A stretch of DNA of 64,000 bases from Pedobacter hartonius (lineage in GTDB: Bacteria; Bacteroidota; Bacteroidia; Sphingobacteriales; Sphingobacteriaceae): the NCBI RefSeq assembly GCF_900107535.1, contig NZ_FNRA01000002.1:186001-250000 (forward strand), read 5' to 3'. The notes beneath the pieces are model-generated. The model saw only the letters and a list, made by a program, of their open reading frames with translations, was not told the origin of the DNA and made no database searches. The position numbers and the translations under genes were made by a program. This document shows, one piece after another, positions 51,601-61,928 of this stretch (its first letter is position 1; every line of letters begins with the position of its first letter).

Positions 51601-53106
51601 ATGATAACCAACCTAAAACAATTAGAAACCTGGTTCATTACCGGAAGCCAGCATTTATACGGCGAGGAAACATTAAGACAGGTAGCAGAACATTCGCAGC
51701 AGATTGCAAGATCACTGAATGACTCCCCTCAGATTCCCGTAAAAATCGTTTTTAAACCTACGGTGAAAACACCCGAAGAGATCTACGCGGTCTGCCAGGA
51801 AGCAAACAATGCGGAAAACTGCATAGGTATTATTGCCTGGATGCACACTTTTTCTCCGGCAAAAATGTGGATCGGCGGATTAAAGATCCTGCAAAAACCA
51901 TTACTCCATTTACATACGCAATTCAACCGTGATATTCCATGGACTACCATGGATATGGATTTCATGAACCTGAACCAAAGTGCACATGGCGACCGTGAGT
52001 TTGGCTTCATCGTTTCAAGAATGCGCATCAACCGTAAAGTTGTTGCCGGGCACTGGGAAGATCCAGAAGTACGTGAAAGCGTCAACACATGGCTGAGGGC
52101 CGCAGCCGGCTGGTTCGACATGCAGGGCGCCAAATATGCCCGTTTTGGAGACAATATGCGCTACGTTGCCGTAACTGAGGGAGATAAGGTTGAAGCAGAA
52201 ATAAAATTCGGCTTTTCTGTAAACACCTACGGTGTGGGAGACCTCGTAGCGGTGATCAACCAAACGGCAGATGCCGATATCGATCAGCTGGTAAAAGAAT
52301 ATGCAGACAGTTATGTGATGGCAGAAACTTTACTTAAAGGCGGCACGCAGCACGCCTCGTTAAGAGAAGCAGCCAGGATTGAGATTGGTCTTCGCAACTT
52401 CCTGGAAGACGGTAATTTCAAAGGTTTTTCAGATACTTTTGAAGACCTGCATGGCATAAGCCAGCTTCCTGGTATTGCAATACAGCGGTTAATGAGTGAT
52501 GGTTATGGTTTTGCAGGTGAGGGCGACTGGAAAACGGCTGTCCTGGTGAGGACAATGAAAGTGATGGGCAGCGGCCTTGAAGGTGCCAATGCCTTTATGG
52601 AAGATTATACCTACCATTTTGAACCTAAAAACTCATTTGTTCTGGGTTCACATATGCTGGAAGTTGATGCAGCACTGGCTAAAGGGCCTGTCAAATGCGA
52701 AATACACCCTCTTGGAATCGGCGGTAAAGCAGATCCTGTCAGGCTGATCTTTGATGCAGCGAACGGACCGGCCTTAAACGCTTCGATCATAGATATGGGC
52801 AACAGGTTCCGTATGCTGGTGAATTTGGTGGATGGTGTTGAAGAAAAGCATGAACTGCCTAAACTACCTGTTGCACGCATATTGTGGAAACCACAGCCGG
52901 ATATGAAAACAGGTTGTGCAGCATGGATTTATGCAGGCGGAGCCCATCATACCTGCTATAGCCAAAATTTAACAGCAGAACATCTGATAGATTTTGCAGA
53001 TATCGCGGGGATTGAGTATGTTGGCATCGATAATAATACTACACTAAACCAATTGCGTAATGAGCTAAAGTGGAATGAGGTATATTATCAGTTAAATAAA
53101 CATTAA
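51601..53106 (+). CDS. araA: L-arabinose isomerase
   Basis: 501 residues, full length. Signatures: [22 protein letters not shown] at the N terminus (split here), [24 protein letters not shown] with catalytic and metal residues, [24 protein letters not shown] with a metal Glu and SHMLEVD with a metal His. It isomerises L-arabinose to L-ribulose using manganese. The order araB-araD-araA differs from the enterobacterial order but is common in Bacteroidota. Confidence 0.98.
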   Translation: MITNLKQLETWFITGSQHLYGEETLRQVAEHSQQIARSLNDSPQIPVKIVFKPTVKTPEEIYAVCQEANNAENCIGIIAWMHTFSPAKMWIGGLKILQKPLLHLHTQFNRDIPWTTMDMDFMNLNQSAHGDREFGFIVSRMRINRKVVAGHWEDPEVRESVNTWLRAAAGWFDMQGAKYARFGDNMRYVAVTEGDKVEAEIKFGFSVNTYGVGDLVAVINQTADADIDQLVKEYADSYVMAETLLKGGTQHASLREAARIEIGLRNFLEDGNFKGFSDTFEDLHGISQLPGIAIQRLMSDGYGFAGEGDWKTAVLVRTMKVMGSGLEGANAFMEDYTYHFEPKNSFVLGSHMLEVDAALAKGPVKCEIHPLGIGGKADPVRLIFDAANGPALNASIIDMGNRFRMLVNLVDGVEEKHELPKLPVARILWKPQPDMKTGCAAWIYAGGAHHTCYSQNLTAEHLIDFADIAGIEYVGIDNNTTLNQLRNELKWNEVYYQLNKH

Positions 53107-53136
53107 CCTCATAAAAATTTCTAACCAAATAAAATT

Positions 53137-54822
53137 ATGACCAATAGCTTATCGACTATCGATTATGTAGTATTCATCATTTACTTTCTGGTTGTTTCCC
53201 TGTATGGATACTCCATATACCATAAGCGACAGAGAAATGAACACGATGCAAAAGCATTCTTCCTTGCGGAAGGCACCTTAACATGGTGGGCCATCGGCGC
53301 ATCCCTCATTGCATCCAATATCTCTGCAGAACAGTTTATCGGTATGAGCGGGGAAGGCTTCTTTCTCGGAGTTGCCGTAGCTGCATATGAATGGATCGCA
53401 GCCATCGCACTGATCATTGTGGCCGTGTGGTTTATTCCGGTATACCTGAAGAATAAGATCTACACCATGCCCCAGTTCCTGAAAACCAGGTACAATGAGT
53501 CGGTAGCCCTGATTATGGCAATCTTCTGGTTATTTCTCTATGTTTTTGTGAACCTTACTTCCATCCTTTATCTGGGTGCGGTGGCAATTAACGGTTTGAC
53601 AGGCGGAGAATACCTGCATGCGATCATGATCGGCCTTGCTGTTTTCGCCCTCTTCATTTCCCTGGGCGGGATGAAGGTAGTGGCTTATACCGACGTGATA
53701 CAGGTGGCGGTACTGATCTTTGGAGGACTGGTAACCACTTATATCGCACTGACCGTTGTGGGCGAGAAGTTTGGTGTGGGCAGCAATGCAATTGCTGGTT
53801 TTAAAGTGCTGATGGACCAGGCTCCCGAACATTTCAAGATGATCATCCCTAAACCTACGGCTGCCTCTACACAGAATGAGATCAGCAAATACCTCACCTT
53901 TCCCGGTCTGGCATCGTATGTTGCCGGGATCTGGATCATCAACCTCAATTACTGGGGCTGTAACCAGTATATCACACAAAGGGCTTTGGGTGCCGATCTG
54001 CATACAGCAAGAACAGGTATCCTGTTTGCCGGACTGTTAAAATTAATGATGCCACTGATTGTGATGCTGCCGGGTATCGCTGCATATGTGCTATACACCG
54101 GAGGATACCTGCCGCAGCTGATCGGAGGAAAAGACGGGGCATATTCTGCCGTACTTACCTTCCTCCCAACCGGGTTAAAAGGTTTATCTGTGGCGGCGCT
54201 TACCGCTGCAATCGTAGCCTCACTGGCGGGTAAGGTAAACAGTATCTCCACAATCTTCACGCTGGATGTATATTCCAAATACTTCAAAAAAGATTCAGAT
54301 CAGCAAAGCCTTGTGTTTGTAGGCAGGGTAACGGTGGTGATCGGATTGATCCTTGCCGTGCTGTTTACCTGGAATGACCTGCTGGGCATCGGCGGAGTGG
54401 GAGGTTTCACCTACATCCAGAAATATACCGGTTTTATCAGCCCGGGCGTATTCGCTATGTTTTTCTTAGGGATGTTCTGGAAAAGGACTACCGGCGCAGC
54501 CGCTATTGCAGGCGTACTGGCCGGATTCCTGTTCTCTGTTTTCTTTAATGAATTTGCCCCTGCTGTCATGGGACATGATACCCTTCTTTATACCGCCTTT
54601 CCAAATGGCAGCGGAGGTTATGAAATTCCGTTCCACATCTGTATGGGCCTTTCGTTTGGCTTTACCATGGTCATTATGATTGCGATGAGTTTAGCTGGTC
54701 CTAAAGTCAACCCTAAAGCTTTTGAACTGGATAAAAGCATGTTTAATGTGAAGCCTTCAACAATGGCACTGATCATTCTAACACTGCTGATCATCACTGC
54801 GCTGTATGTGAAGTTCTGGTAG
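53137..54822 (+). CDS. Sodium/solute symporter, probable arabinose importer
   Basis: 561 residues with about 14 membrane helices, of the SSS (SglT-like) family. Signatures: FLAEGTLTWWAIGASLIASNISAEQFIGMSG (read in overlapping parts; ISAEQFIG is diagnostic), the central GMKVVAYTDVIQV and ALTAAIVASLAGKVNSISTIFTLD, where the sodium-site Ser and Thr lie. It imports sugar with sodium across the inner membrane. The gene follows araA by 30 bases and has no other partner, so L-arabinose is the natural substrate by context; the sugar cannot be read from the sequence alone. Confidence 0.93.
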   Translation: MTNSLSTIDYVVFIIYFLVVSLYGYSIYHKRQRNEHDAKAFFLAEGTLTWWAIGASLIASNISAEQFIGMSGEGFFLGVAVAAYEWIAAIALIIVAVWFIPVYLKNKIYTMPQFLKTRYNESVALIMAIFWLFLYVFVNLTSILYLGAVAINGLTGGEYLHAIMIGLAVFALFISLGGMKVVAYTDVIQVAVLIFGGLVTTYIALTVVGEKFGVGSNAIAGFKVLMDQAPEHFKMIIPKPTAASTQNEISKYLTFPGLASYVAGIWIINLNYWGCNQYITQRALGADLHTARTGILFAGLLKLMMPLIVMLPGIAAYVLYTGGYLPQLIGGKDGAYSAVLTFLPTGLKGLSVAALTAAIVASLAGKVNSISTIFTLDVYSKYFKKDSDQQSLVFVGRVTVVIGLILAVLFTWNDLLGIGGVGGFTYIQKYTGFISPGVFAMFFLGMFWKRTTGAAAIAGVLAGFLFSVFFNEFAPAVMGHDTLLYTAFPNGSGGYEIPFHICMGLSFGFTMVIMIAMSLAGPKVNPKAFELDKSMFNVKPSTMALIILTLLIITALYVKFW

Positions 54823-54880
54823 TTAATAGTCAGCAGATAATAAATTTTTAAATTTTTAACCAACATAACCTGCAACAGAG

Positions 54881-54916
54881 AGGCAAAGGCCAGTCGATAA
54901 AAGGCGGCCTTTGCCT
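54881..54916. terminator. Hairpin at the end of the arabinose operon
   Basis: AGGCAAAGGCC and GGCCTTTGCCT form a perfect 11-bp stem with a 14-base loop, between the convergent symporter and AraC-type genes. Confidence 0.7.
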
Positions 54917-55055
54917 ACAGGCTTATGAACTTTTTAATTTGGTTAGAAAAGGTAATGTTAAATAATTGACACAGGCACAAGTTAATATAATTTCTTTCGA
55001 AAGAAAACACATCGCGAAAATATTATCAATAAGATAATAATTATTTTAAAACGGA

Positions 55056-55919
55056 TCAATATTGCTCTTTGTAACTTCTTGGGCATTTGCCGGTGATAGA
55101 CTTAAAAACCCTGTTAAAGTTCGTGATACTGTTAAAACCACAACTATAGGCCACTGCAGCAATACCATTGTGAGATCCGCTCATCAGTAATTTACAGGCT
55201 TCATTGATCCGTACTTTGTTTAAAAAGCTAACCAGCGTATAACGGGTATGTTTTTTGAAATACCTGCAGAAGGCATGCGGGGTCATATAGGCCTGCCCTG
55301 CCACTTCTTCAAGCGTAATGGGCTTATTGTAGTTCTGGATAATATAATTGTAGATCGACGCCACACGCATCCCTTCATTATCATTGATGGCGCGGGGAAA
55401 GGAATTGAGTGTTAACGATTCCAGATCTTTAACACTGCTTAGTGTTTTGAGCAGGTGAAGGAACTGCATCAGCTGGTCTATGCCCTCTGCATTCAGCAAA
55501 CCCTGCAGCCTGTCCGAAATGTCGGGGATAAGCTGCTTCGGAACTTTAAAGCCACCCTCATAATCCTGCAGGAAAGCCCGGATAATTTTCATTTCAGGCA
55601 GATCGAATAATGCCGATAGTTTGTCGTAGGGATTAAAAAATACCGTAATCGTACGGATCCTCTTTTGACTGTCAGCATTGAAATAGTCGGCATCGCTTTT
55701 AAAAACATGAGGCATGTTGGCACCAAAAAGGTAGATGTCACCGGCACGGAAAAGATGCATATTCATTCCGGCAACCAATGTGCCTTCACCTTCCTGAATC
55801 CAGGTCAGCTGTATTTCCTTATGGCGGTGCAGGTAGGTATAGAAATATGGCATCTCCTCAGTTTGAACGATGATCGTTCTGTCATGAGAGACTGGTATGG
55901 TAAACGGCAATACCTTCAT
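55056..55919 (-). CDS. AraC-family transcriptional regulator
   Basis: 287 residues. The N-terminal 150 residues form a cupin sensor (TYLHRHKEIQLTWIQEGEGTLV in parts, then FRAGDIYLFGANMPHVF). The C-terminal 100 residues hold two AraC-type helix-turn-helix motifs: VAGQAYMTPHAFCRYFKKHT and IAAVAYSCGFNSITNFNRVFK ending TGKCPRSYKEQY. It faces the arabinose operon from its far end; a control role over it is plausible but a different regulator (AraR) is already present. A TTAATATAATTT half site near 54982, just beyond its 3' end, is shared with the araR-galM operator. Confidence 0.9.
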   Translation of the reverse strand: MKVLPFTIPVSHDRTIIVQTEEMPYFYTYLHRHKEIQLTWIQEGEGTLVAGMNMHLFRAGDIYLFGANMPHVFKSDADYFNADSQKRIRTITVFFNPYDKLSALFDLPEMKIIRAFLQDYEGGFKVPKQLIPDISDRLQGLLNAEGIDQLMQFLHLLKTLSSVKDLESLTLNSFPRAINDNEGMRVASIYNYIIQNYNKPITLEEVAGQAYMTPHAFCRYFKKHTRYTLVSFLNKVRINEACKLLMSGSHNGIAAVAYSCGFNSITNFNRVFKSITGKCPRSYKEQY

Positions 55920-56050
55920 CTACTAAACATACAAAAAAGTATAACAAAGATCAAGTTAATTATCAATATGACGTTTATTATCCTGATGTATAAATATCCC
56001 GAAAGATACATTCACAACAGATAGCCTGTACACTGATCAGATTTGCAGAC

Positions 56051-56086
56051 AAAAAAAAGGGGGATGCACTGTTCAGTACATCCCCC
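56051..56086 (-). terminator. Terminator of the small membrane protein gene
   Basis: GGGGGATG and CATCCCCC with an inner ACTG/CAGT stem (one mismatch); on the minus strand a run of Ts follows (A-run 56051-56058). Confidence 0.85.
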
Positions 56087-56104
56087 GCTCAAATCATATA
56101 TTTT

Positions 56105-56362
56105 TTATTCTTCAGCAGTTTCCGGAGCCTTGGCAAGGGGAGCCTCGGGATCCAGCTCTACACAGCCTTCTTTGTCCTTTCTTGCAAATAAAATCGGGTA
56201 TAGAAATAAGAACGCACCCAGCATCAGGAATAATCCGGATGCTTCAAGAATGTACTTACTCCAGCTAATATCATTTGCATCCATGATCAAATAGGCAATC
56301 AGGGCAAGAATACCAAGAATTATGGCGATCACTGCTTTTTGGAGTTTCATTGCTTTTATCAT
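56105..56362 (-). CDS. Small two-helix membrane protein, 85 aa
   Basis: Two membrane helices (AVIAIILGILALIAYLIM and YILEASGLFLMLGAFLFLYPILF) and a C-terminal acidic tail with CVELDPEAP. The ATG at 56362 opens MIKAMKLQKAV; longer frames extend into unlikely sequence, and a start at 56350 is also possible. It has its own terminator. Not recognised as a characterised family. Confidence 0.65.
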   Translation of the reverse strand: MIKAMKLQKAVIAIILGILALIAYLIMDANDISWSKYILEASGLFLMLGAFLFLYPILFARKDKEGCVELDPEAPLAKAPETAEE

Positions 56363-56485
56363 GATCTTAAGATTACAACAGTTATTTTTTCTTCTGTAAA
56401 TATAATCAACAAAAACCAAACCAATTTAAGTTTTTGAAGATCAATGTATTTCCTTACACTTCTACTATTTTTCATTCTAATTCCG

Positions 56486-56493
56486 TAACTTTG
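56486..56493 (+). promoter_or_regulatory. -7 box of ileS
   Basis: TAACTTTG matches TAnnTTTG, 30 bases before the start codon; the -33 element is unclear. Confidence 0.5.
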
Positions 56494-56522
56494 CGTCCTT
56501 ATTTTTTTAAGATACTGGATTG

Positions 56523-59500
56523 ATGTATAGGGAATTTAAACAATTAGAGCTACCTAAAATAGGTAAAGAGATACTGGAGTTTTGGAAGGCAGAGAATATA
56601 TTTGAAAAAAGTATTTCTACCAGGCCAAAATCTAACCCATTTACTTTTTACGAAGGCCCGCCTTCTGCTAATGGAATGCCTGGTATTCACCACGTAATGG
56701 CCCGGGCAATAAAAGATATTTTTTGCAGGTACAAAACGCTTAAAGGTTTTCAGGTAAAACGCAAGGGAGGATGGGATACACACGGCCTGCCTATTGAGCT
56801 CGCTGTTGAAAAAAAACTGGGTATCACTAAAATAGACATCGGGGTTAAGATCTCTGTGGAAGACTATAATGCCGCATGCCGCGAGGAAGTGATGCGTTAT
56901 ACCGATATCTGGAATGACCTTACAGAAAAAATGGGCTATTGGGTTGACCTTGAAAAACCCTACATTACTTACGAAAACGAATATATTGAATCTCTTTGGT
57001 GGATCTTAAAAACTTTCTACGATAAGGGCCTTTTATACAAAGGATATACCGTACAGCCCTACTCTCCTGCCGCAGGAACCGGTCTGAGCTCCCATGAGCT
57101 GAACCAGCCCGGTACTTATAAGATGCTGAAGGATACCTCTATTACTGCACAGTTCTTCCTGAAAAAAGATCAGCAGCACCCCCTGATGCCAGTGCTTTTT
57201 GAAAATGACACGGAAGAAACAGCGATCATTGCCTGGACTACCACTCCATGGACTTTGCCTTCAAACGGTGCACTGGCAGTAGGCGAAAAAATTAGTTATG
57301 TAAAGGTGAAGACCTTTAACCCTTACACCTTTTTACCCGTAAGTGTGGTACTGGCAAAGGACCTGATCGCTAAACATTTTAAAAAGGAAGCTGAAAACCT
57401 TTCTTTTGAAGATTTTAAAGATACCGACAAACTGATTCCATGGGCCGTTGCCGCTGAGTTTACAGGTAAAGACCTGGTAGGCCTGCGTTACCAGCAGTTA
57501 ATGCCATACGTAACGAATGAAGAACTGGCAGAAAAGGCTTTTCGTGTAATTCCGGCCGACTATGTCACCACTGAAGACGGAACAGGAATCGTACACATCG
57601 CTGCAGTTTTCGGAGCAGACGATTTCCGGGTATCAAAAGAAAGCGGGGTACCGGCCGTAATGGTGAAAGATGACCAGGGCAACGATCTTCCTCTTGTCAA
57701 TAAACAGGGGAAATTTGTGGATGAAGTGACAGATTTCGCCGGCCGCTACGTGAAAGAAGAATATTACAGTGATGAGGAACGCAAAGCTGCCGACTTCAGA
57801 CCTACTGACGTACTGATAGCCATAAAGCTGAAAGAAGACAACAAGGCATTCGATGTAAAGAAATATGAACACAGTTATCCGCACTGCTGGAGAACTGACA
57901 AACCCGTATTGTACTACCCTCTGGACAGCTGGTTCATCAAAACAACAGCCGTTAAAGAAAAAATGGTGGAGCTGAACAAGACCATCAACTGGAAACCTGA
58001 AGCTACAGGAACCGGCCGTTTTGGAAACTGGCTGGAAAACCTGGTGGACTGGAACTTATCCCGTTCCCGCTACTGGGGCACACCATTACCGATCTGGAGA
58101 ACCGCAGATGGTACTGAAGAAAAATGTATCGGCTCCATCGCTGAACTGAATGCAGAGATCAAAAAATCTGTTGAGGCCGGTTTTATGGAAGCTTCTTTTG
58201 AACTGAAAGATATGCACCGCCCCTATGTGGATGATGTGATCTTAACTTCTTCAAACGGGGAAAGAATGATCCGTGAGGCAGATATGATTGACGTTTGGTT
58301 TGACAGCGGCGCGATGCCTTATGCACAATGGCACTTCCCTTTTGAAAATAAAGAAGAATTTGAAAATGCGTATCCCGCAGATTTTATTGCAGAAGGTGTG
58401 GATCAGACCCGCGGATGGTTCTTCACTTTACACGCAATAGCTGTAATGCTGAGCGAAACCAGCGACGAGATCAAAGCTATCAATGAACGCGTAGGCAATA
58501 AAGGAATCGCTTATAAAAATGTGGTGTCCAACGGACTGGTGCTGGACAAAAACGGCAACAAGATGTCTAAGCGTTTAGGCAATGGTGTTGACCCTTTCCA
58601 TACCATAGATACTTACAGTGCTGATGCCACAAGATGGTATATGATCAGCAATGCTTCACCATGGGATAACCTTAAATTTAACATGGACGGCCTGGACGAG
58701 GTAAGACGAAAGTTTTTTGGGACGCTGTACAATACGTATGCTTTTTTTGCCCTGTATGCAAATATCGATAAGTTTGAGATCGACGAGAATAACGAAACGC
58801 CGGTTACTGAGCGTACCGAGCTTGACCGATGGATACTGTCCCTGCTGCAAACCCTGATCAATGAGGTGGATGAAAGTTACAATACCTATGAACCGACCAA
58901 AGCGGCGAGAGCGATTCAGTCTTTTGTAGACGAGCATCTAAGCAACTGGTATATCCGCTTATCCCGCCGTCGTTTCTGGAAAGGTGAAATGACAGCTGAT
59001 AAAAGATCAGCCTATGAAACTTTGTATACCTGTCTGATCAGCGTATCACAGCTGATGTCTCCGATAGCACCATTTTTTGCAGACTGGCTGTACCAGAACC
59101 TGACGGTAAACAAACCCGCAAAGGCTGAACAATCGATACATTTAACGCTATGGAACGAGGGCGATACCTCGCTGATAGATACTGAGCTGAATGAACGTAT
59201 GCACCTTGCCCAGGATATCTCCTCCATGGTGCTGTCACTGAGAAAAAAATCGGGCATTAATGTCCGCCAGCCGCTGGCGAAGATACTGATCCCGGTACTG
59301 GATAAATCTTTTAAAGGAAGAGTGGAATTAGTTAAAGAAATTATTCTCTCTGAAACCAACATCAGGAATATTGAGTATATTACAGACACTGCAGGGTTTA
59401 TCACAAAAAAGATAAAACCTAACTTTAAAGCACTCGGGCCAAAGGTTGGTAAAGACATGAAGGCCGTTGCAGAACTGATCAGTGGAATGAGCCAGGAAGA

Positions 59501-59921
59501 CCTGAGCAGATTCGAAACCGAGGGCAATTACCCGGTACCCGGTACTGCATACACGATCCTGCTCGAAGATGTTGACATCATGGCTGAAGATATTCCCGGA
59601 TGGCAGGTAACAAGCCTCGGCAACCTCACCGTTGCCCTTGACGTCACTATCACCGCCGAACTGAAAGAGGAAGGCCTCTCAAGGGAACTGATCAACAGGA
59701 TCCAGAACCTGAGGAAGGAATTAAACTTTGAGGTAACTGACCGTATAGCGGTTAATTTACAAAACGATAACCTGATCAGGGCTGCAGTAGAAAATAATAA
59801 AGCCTACATTTGCGCAGAAATTTTGGCTGATGATCTTACCCTTGTAGACGGTTTGGAATTAGGAAACAAAATAGTGATTGATGATGTTGAACTACAAATT
59901 TTGATTGCAAAACAACAATAA
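56523..59921 (+). CDS. ileS: Isoleucyl-tRNA synthetase
   Basis: 1132 residues, the larger eukaryote-like form of IleS. The class I HIGH-equivalent reads GIHH in PSANGMPGIHHVMARAIKD, followed by KGGWDTHGLPIE. The CP1 editing domain contains AWTTTPWTLPSNGALAV and ADYVTTEDGTGIVH, and the KMSKR loop is NGNKMSKRLGN. The C-terminal anticodon-binding region starts near NRWLS-like ELDRWILSLLQTL. The ATG at 56523 is used; a TTG three bases earlier is less likely. It heads a compact cluster with traR/dksA-like and lspA genes. Confidence 0.97.
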   Translation: MYREFKQLELPKIGKEILEFWKAENIFEKSISTRPKSNPFTFYEGPPSANGMPGIHHVMARAIKDIFCRYKTLKGFQVKRKGGWDTHGLPIELAVEKKLGITKIDIGVKISVEDYNAACREEVMRYTDIWNDLTEKMGYWVDLEKPYITYENEYIESLWWILKTFYDKGLLYKGYTVQPYSPAAGTGLSSHELNQPGTYKMLKDTSITAQFFLKKDQQHPLMPVLFENDTEETAIIAWTTTPWTLPSNGALAVGEKISYVKVKTFNPYTFLPVSVVLAKDLIAKHFKKEAENLSFEDFKDTDKLIPWAVAAEFTGKDLVGLRYQQLMPYVTNEELAEKAFRVIPADYVTTEDGTGIVHIAAVFGADDFRVSKESGVPAVMVKDDQGNDLPLVNKQGKFVDEVTDFAGRYVKEEYYSDEERKAADFRPTDVLIAIKLKEDNKAFDVKKYEHSYPHCWRTDKPVLYYPLDSWFIKTTAVKEKMVELNKTINWKPEATGTGRFGNWLENLVDWNLSRSRYWGTPLPIWRTADGTEEKCIGSIAELNAEIKKSVEAGFMEASFELKDMHRPYVDDVILTSSNGERMIREADMIDVWFDSGAMPYAQWHFPFENKEEFENAYPADFIAEGVDQTRGWFFTLHAIAVMLSETSDEIKAINERVGNKGIAYKNVVSNGLVLDKNGNKMSKRLGNGVDPFHTIDTYSADATRWYMISNASPWDNLKFNMDGLDEVRRKFFGTLYNTYAFFALYANIDKFEIDENNETPVTERTELDRWILSLLQTLINEVDESYNTYEPTKAARAIQSFVDEHLSNWYIRLSRRRFWKGEMTADKRSAYETLYTCLISVSQLMSPIAPFFADWLYQNLTVNKPAKAEQSIHLTLWNEGDTSLIDTELNERMHLAQDISSMVLSLRKKSGINVRQPLAKILIPVLDKSFKGRVELVKEIILSETNIRNIEYITDTAGFITKKIKPNFKALGPKVGKDMKAVAELISGMSQEDLSRFETEGNYPVPGTAYTILLEDVDIMAEDIPGWQVTSLGNLTVALDVTITAELKEEGLSRELINRIQNLRKELNFEVTDRIAVNLQNDNLIRAAVENNKAYICAEILADDLTLVDGLELGNKIVIDDVELQILIAKQQ

Positions 59922-59924
59922 ATT

Positions 59925-60308
59925 ATGGAAAACCCCACAAAAACACGTTATTCAGATAACGAGCTTCAAGAATTTAAAGTGCTGATCCAGGACAAGCTTC
60001 GTATGGCCAGAGAGGAATTTCTTGATTTAACAAATTCATTAAGCAGTCCAAATTCAAATGGAACCGAAGATACTTCAGGAACATATAAAACACTGGAAGA
60101 CGGTTCTGCGACAATGGAAAAGGAGCAATTGAATCAACTTGCTGCCCGCCAGAAGAAATTTATTGACAACTTAGAAGCTGCATTGGTACGCATCGAAAAT
60201 AAAACTTATGGTATTTGCCGTGAAACAGGTAAACTGATCCAGAAAGAACGTCTTCGTGCAGTTCCCCACGCTACTTTAAGTATGGAAGCAAAACTGAAGC
60301 AGGCATAA
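59925..60308 (+). CDS. TraR/DksA family protein with a degenerate zinc motif
   Basis: 127 residues. An N-terminal coiled coil (ELQEFKVLIQDKLRMAREEF) leads to the NGTEDTSGTYKTLEDGS loop and the C-terminal globular part YGICRETGKLIQKERLRAVPHATLS. In DksA the last part carries four zinc Cys (CxxC...CxxC); here only one Cys remains, so zinc is unlikely to bind in the classical way. DksA-type proteins enter the RNA polymerase secondary channel. It lies between ileS and lspA, and its stop overlaps the lspA start by one base, an order common in Bacteroidota. Confidence 0.9.
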   Translation: MENPTKTRYSDNELQEFKVLIQDKLRMAREEFLDLTNSLSSPNSNGTEDTSGTYKTLEDGSATMEKEQLNQLAARQKKFIDNLEAALVRIENKTYGICRETGKLIQKERLRAVPHATLSMEAKLKQA

Positions 60309-60910
60309 TGAAAGGTTATACTAAACCATTGCTGGTGATATTCCTTGTACTGCTTGCAGATCAGGCGCTGAAAACATGGATCAAAACCAACATGTACGTT
60401 GGCCAGGAATTTAAGATCATTGGCAACTGGTTCATTATACATTTCACTGAAAATAATGGAATGGCTTTCGGGATGGAGTTTGGAGGGGAGTTTGGAAAAC
60501 TTGCCCTGTCACTATTCAGGATCGGAGCAGTAGCCGGGATCGGTTACGGCCTGTATTACCTGATCAGGCACAAATACCACCGGGGGCTCATACTTAATGT
60601 GGCACTGATCTTTTCAGGTGCCTTAGGTAATATCATCGATTCAGTGATCTATGGAAAAATATATGACTATGCTCCCCTGTTTCATGGAAGAGTGGTGGAT
60701 ATGTTTTATTTCCCGCTGTTAGAAGGTATTTTCCCAAACTGGGTGCCGATATGGGGCGGAGAGGATTACGTCTTCTTCAGGCCTGTGTTTAATGTTGCAG
60801 ATGCTGCCATATCTGTAGGCGTGATCGCCATCCTGATCTTCCAGAAAAGCTACTTTAAAGAAGACGTTAAAGAGGAGATTGGCCCAAATAATGAAATGGT
60901 AGAAGATTAA
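60308..60910 (+). CDS. lspA: Lipoprotein signal peptidase (signal peptidase II)
   Basis: 200 residues with four membrane helices. The two catalytic Asp residues lie in GALGNIIDSVIYG and FNVADAAISVG; the N-terminal ADQALKTWIK and FTENNGMAFGM are family blocks. It removes signal peptides from lipoproteins after lipidation; several genes in this window encode such lipoproteins. There is a longer periplasmic insert (YDYAPLFHGRVVDMF), common in Bacteroidota LspA. It overlaps the dksA-like stop by one base. Confidence 0.97.
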   Translation: MKGYTKPLLVIFLVLLADQALKTWIKTNMYVGQEFKIIGNWFIIHFTENNGMAFGMEFGGEFGKLALSLFRIGAVAGIGYGLYYLIRHKYHRGLILNVALIFSGALGNIIDSVIYGKIYDYAPLFHGRVVDMFYFPLLEGIFPNWVPIWGGEDYVFFRPVFNVADAAISVGVIAILIFQKSYFKEDVKEEIGPNNEMVED

Positions 60911-60931
60911 CAGCACTCCAAAGAAATTAAG

Positions 60932-60960
60932 CGCCTGCATTTTTTGCAGGCGTTTTTTTT
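60932..60960 (+). terminator. Terminator after lspA
   Basis: CGCCTGCA, loop TTTTT, TGCAGGCG and eight or more Ts. Confidence 0.9.
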
Positions 60961-61045
60961 TATTTATGTATTTATTTTCGCCTTAATATGGAAACGGTAT
61001 GGTTTTTACATCTATTCTGTAATACACACAAATAAAAATTTATTT

Positions 61046-61750
61046 ATGAAAAATTTATTAGCCCTCGCCTTCGTTGCCTTATTTAGTATAAGTGCCATGG
61101 CCCAACAAGCAGACCTGCGTAAAAAGATCAGCGTTAGCGGAACCGCAGAAACAGAAGTGACACCTGATATTATCTATATCAGCATTTCATTAAAGGAATA
61201 CCTGAAAGATGGCAACAGTAAGAAGAAAGTTGAGATCAATGAACTGGAAACACAATTGTACAATGCTATACAAAGCGCAGGAATTTCTAAGGAAAACTTA
61301 ACGATCAGCAACCTGTCAGGCTATAACACCGCAACTGAAAAAAAGAAGAACCCGGATTTCCTGGTGAGTAAACAGTACCGCCTGAAAGTTACTGACCTGA
61401 ATAAATGGAACGCTATCATAGGTGCCGTTGATGCTAAAGGTGTAGCCTATACCAATATCGACAGTTATGACTATTCAAAGATCGAGACCTTAAAAAAGGA
61501 ACTCAAGATCAAAGCCCTGCAGGCTGCCAAAGCAAAGGCAACTTACCTGGTTGAAGCACTCGGTAACCAGCTGGGCAGTGTAATAGACATCCAGGAAATC
61601 AATAATGAGACTTTCCCGCAGCCTGTTTACCGTACCAACATGATGATGGTAAGAAGTGCCGCTGCTGATACAGCTGCGCCTTCAGCGGAGATTGATTTCA
61701 AACAAATAAAACTGAGTTACGTCATGAATACAGTGTTTGAAATCAAATAG
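61046..61750 (+). CDS. SIMPL-domain (DUF541) exported protein
   Basis: 234 residues with signal peptide (MKNLLALAFVALFSISAMA). The SIMPL signature is ISVSGTAETEVTPDIIYISISL, followed by alternating strands and helices and the block KIKALQAAKAKATYLVEALG. Proteins of this family are periplasmic or outer-membrane-associated with no agreed function; some are linked to stress. The ATG at 61046 opens the signal peptide; a longer frame from 60944 runs through the lspA terminator and is rejected. Confidence 0.88.
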   Translation: MKNLLALAFVALFSISAMAQQADLRKKISVSGTAETEVTPDIIYISISLKEYLKDGNSKKKVEINELETQLYNAIQSAGISKENLTISNLSGYNTATEKKKNPDFLVSKQYRLKVTDLNKWNAIIGAVDAKGVAYTNIDSYDYSKIETLKKELKIKALQAAKAKATYLVEALGNQLGSVIDIQEINNETFPQPVYRTNMMMVRSAAADTAAPSAEIDFKQIKLSYVMNTVFEIK

Positions 61751-61847
61751 CGACCACTAGAGTAGACATCTTCAGGAGACATTTATTATTACAAAAAGAT
61801 AATATAGCCCGTTTTTGTCTCCAAACGGTACATTAATCGGTCAAAAA

Positions 61848-61877
61848 AAGCCTGCCAATCCTTTTGGTAGGTTTTTT
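61848..61877 (+). terminator. Terminator between SIMPL gene and the next small gene
   Basis: AGCCTGCCAA and TTGGTAGGTT pair (with a G-T pair) followed by TTTT. Confidence 0.75.
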
Positions 61878-61928
61878 GTTATTTGGATAAGTATCACAAG
61901 ACCTTTTAAAAATCAAAATCAAAAAGTT

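Noticed and set aside
60944..61045. N-terminal extension of the SIMPL-domain protein
   Set aside because: It would begin in the lspA terminator; the signal peptide clearly starts at 61046.
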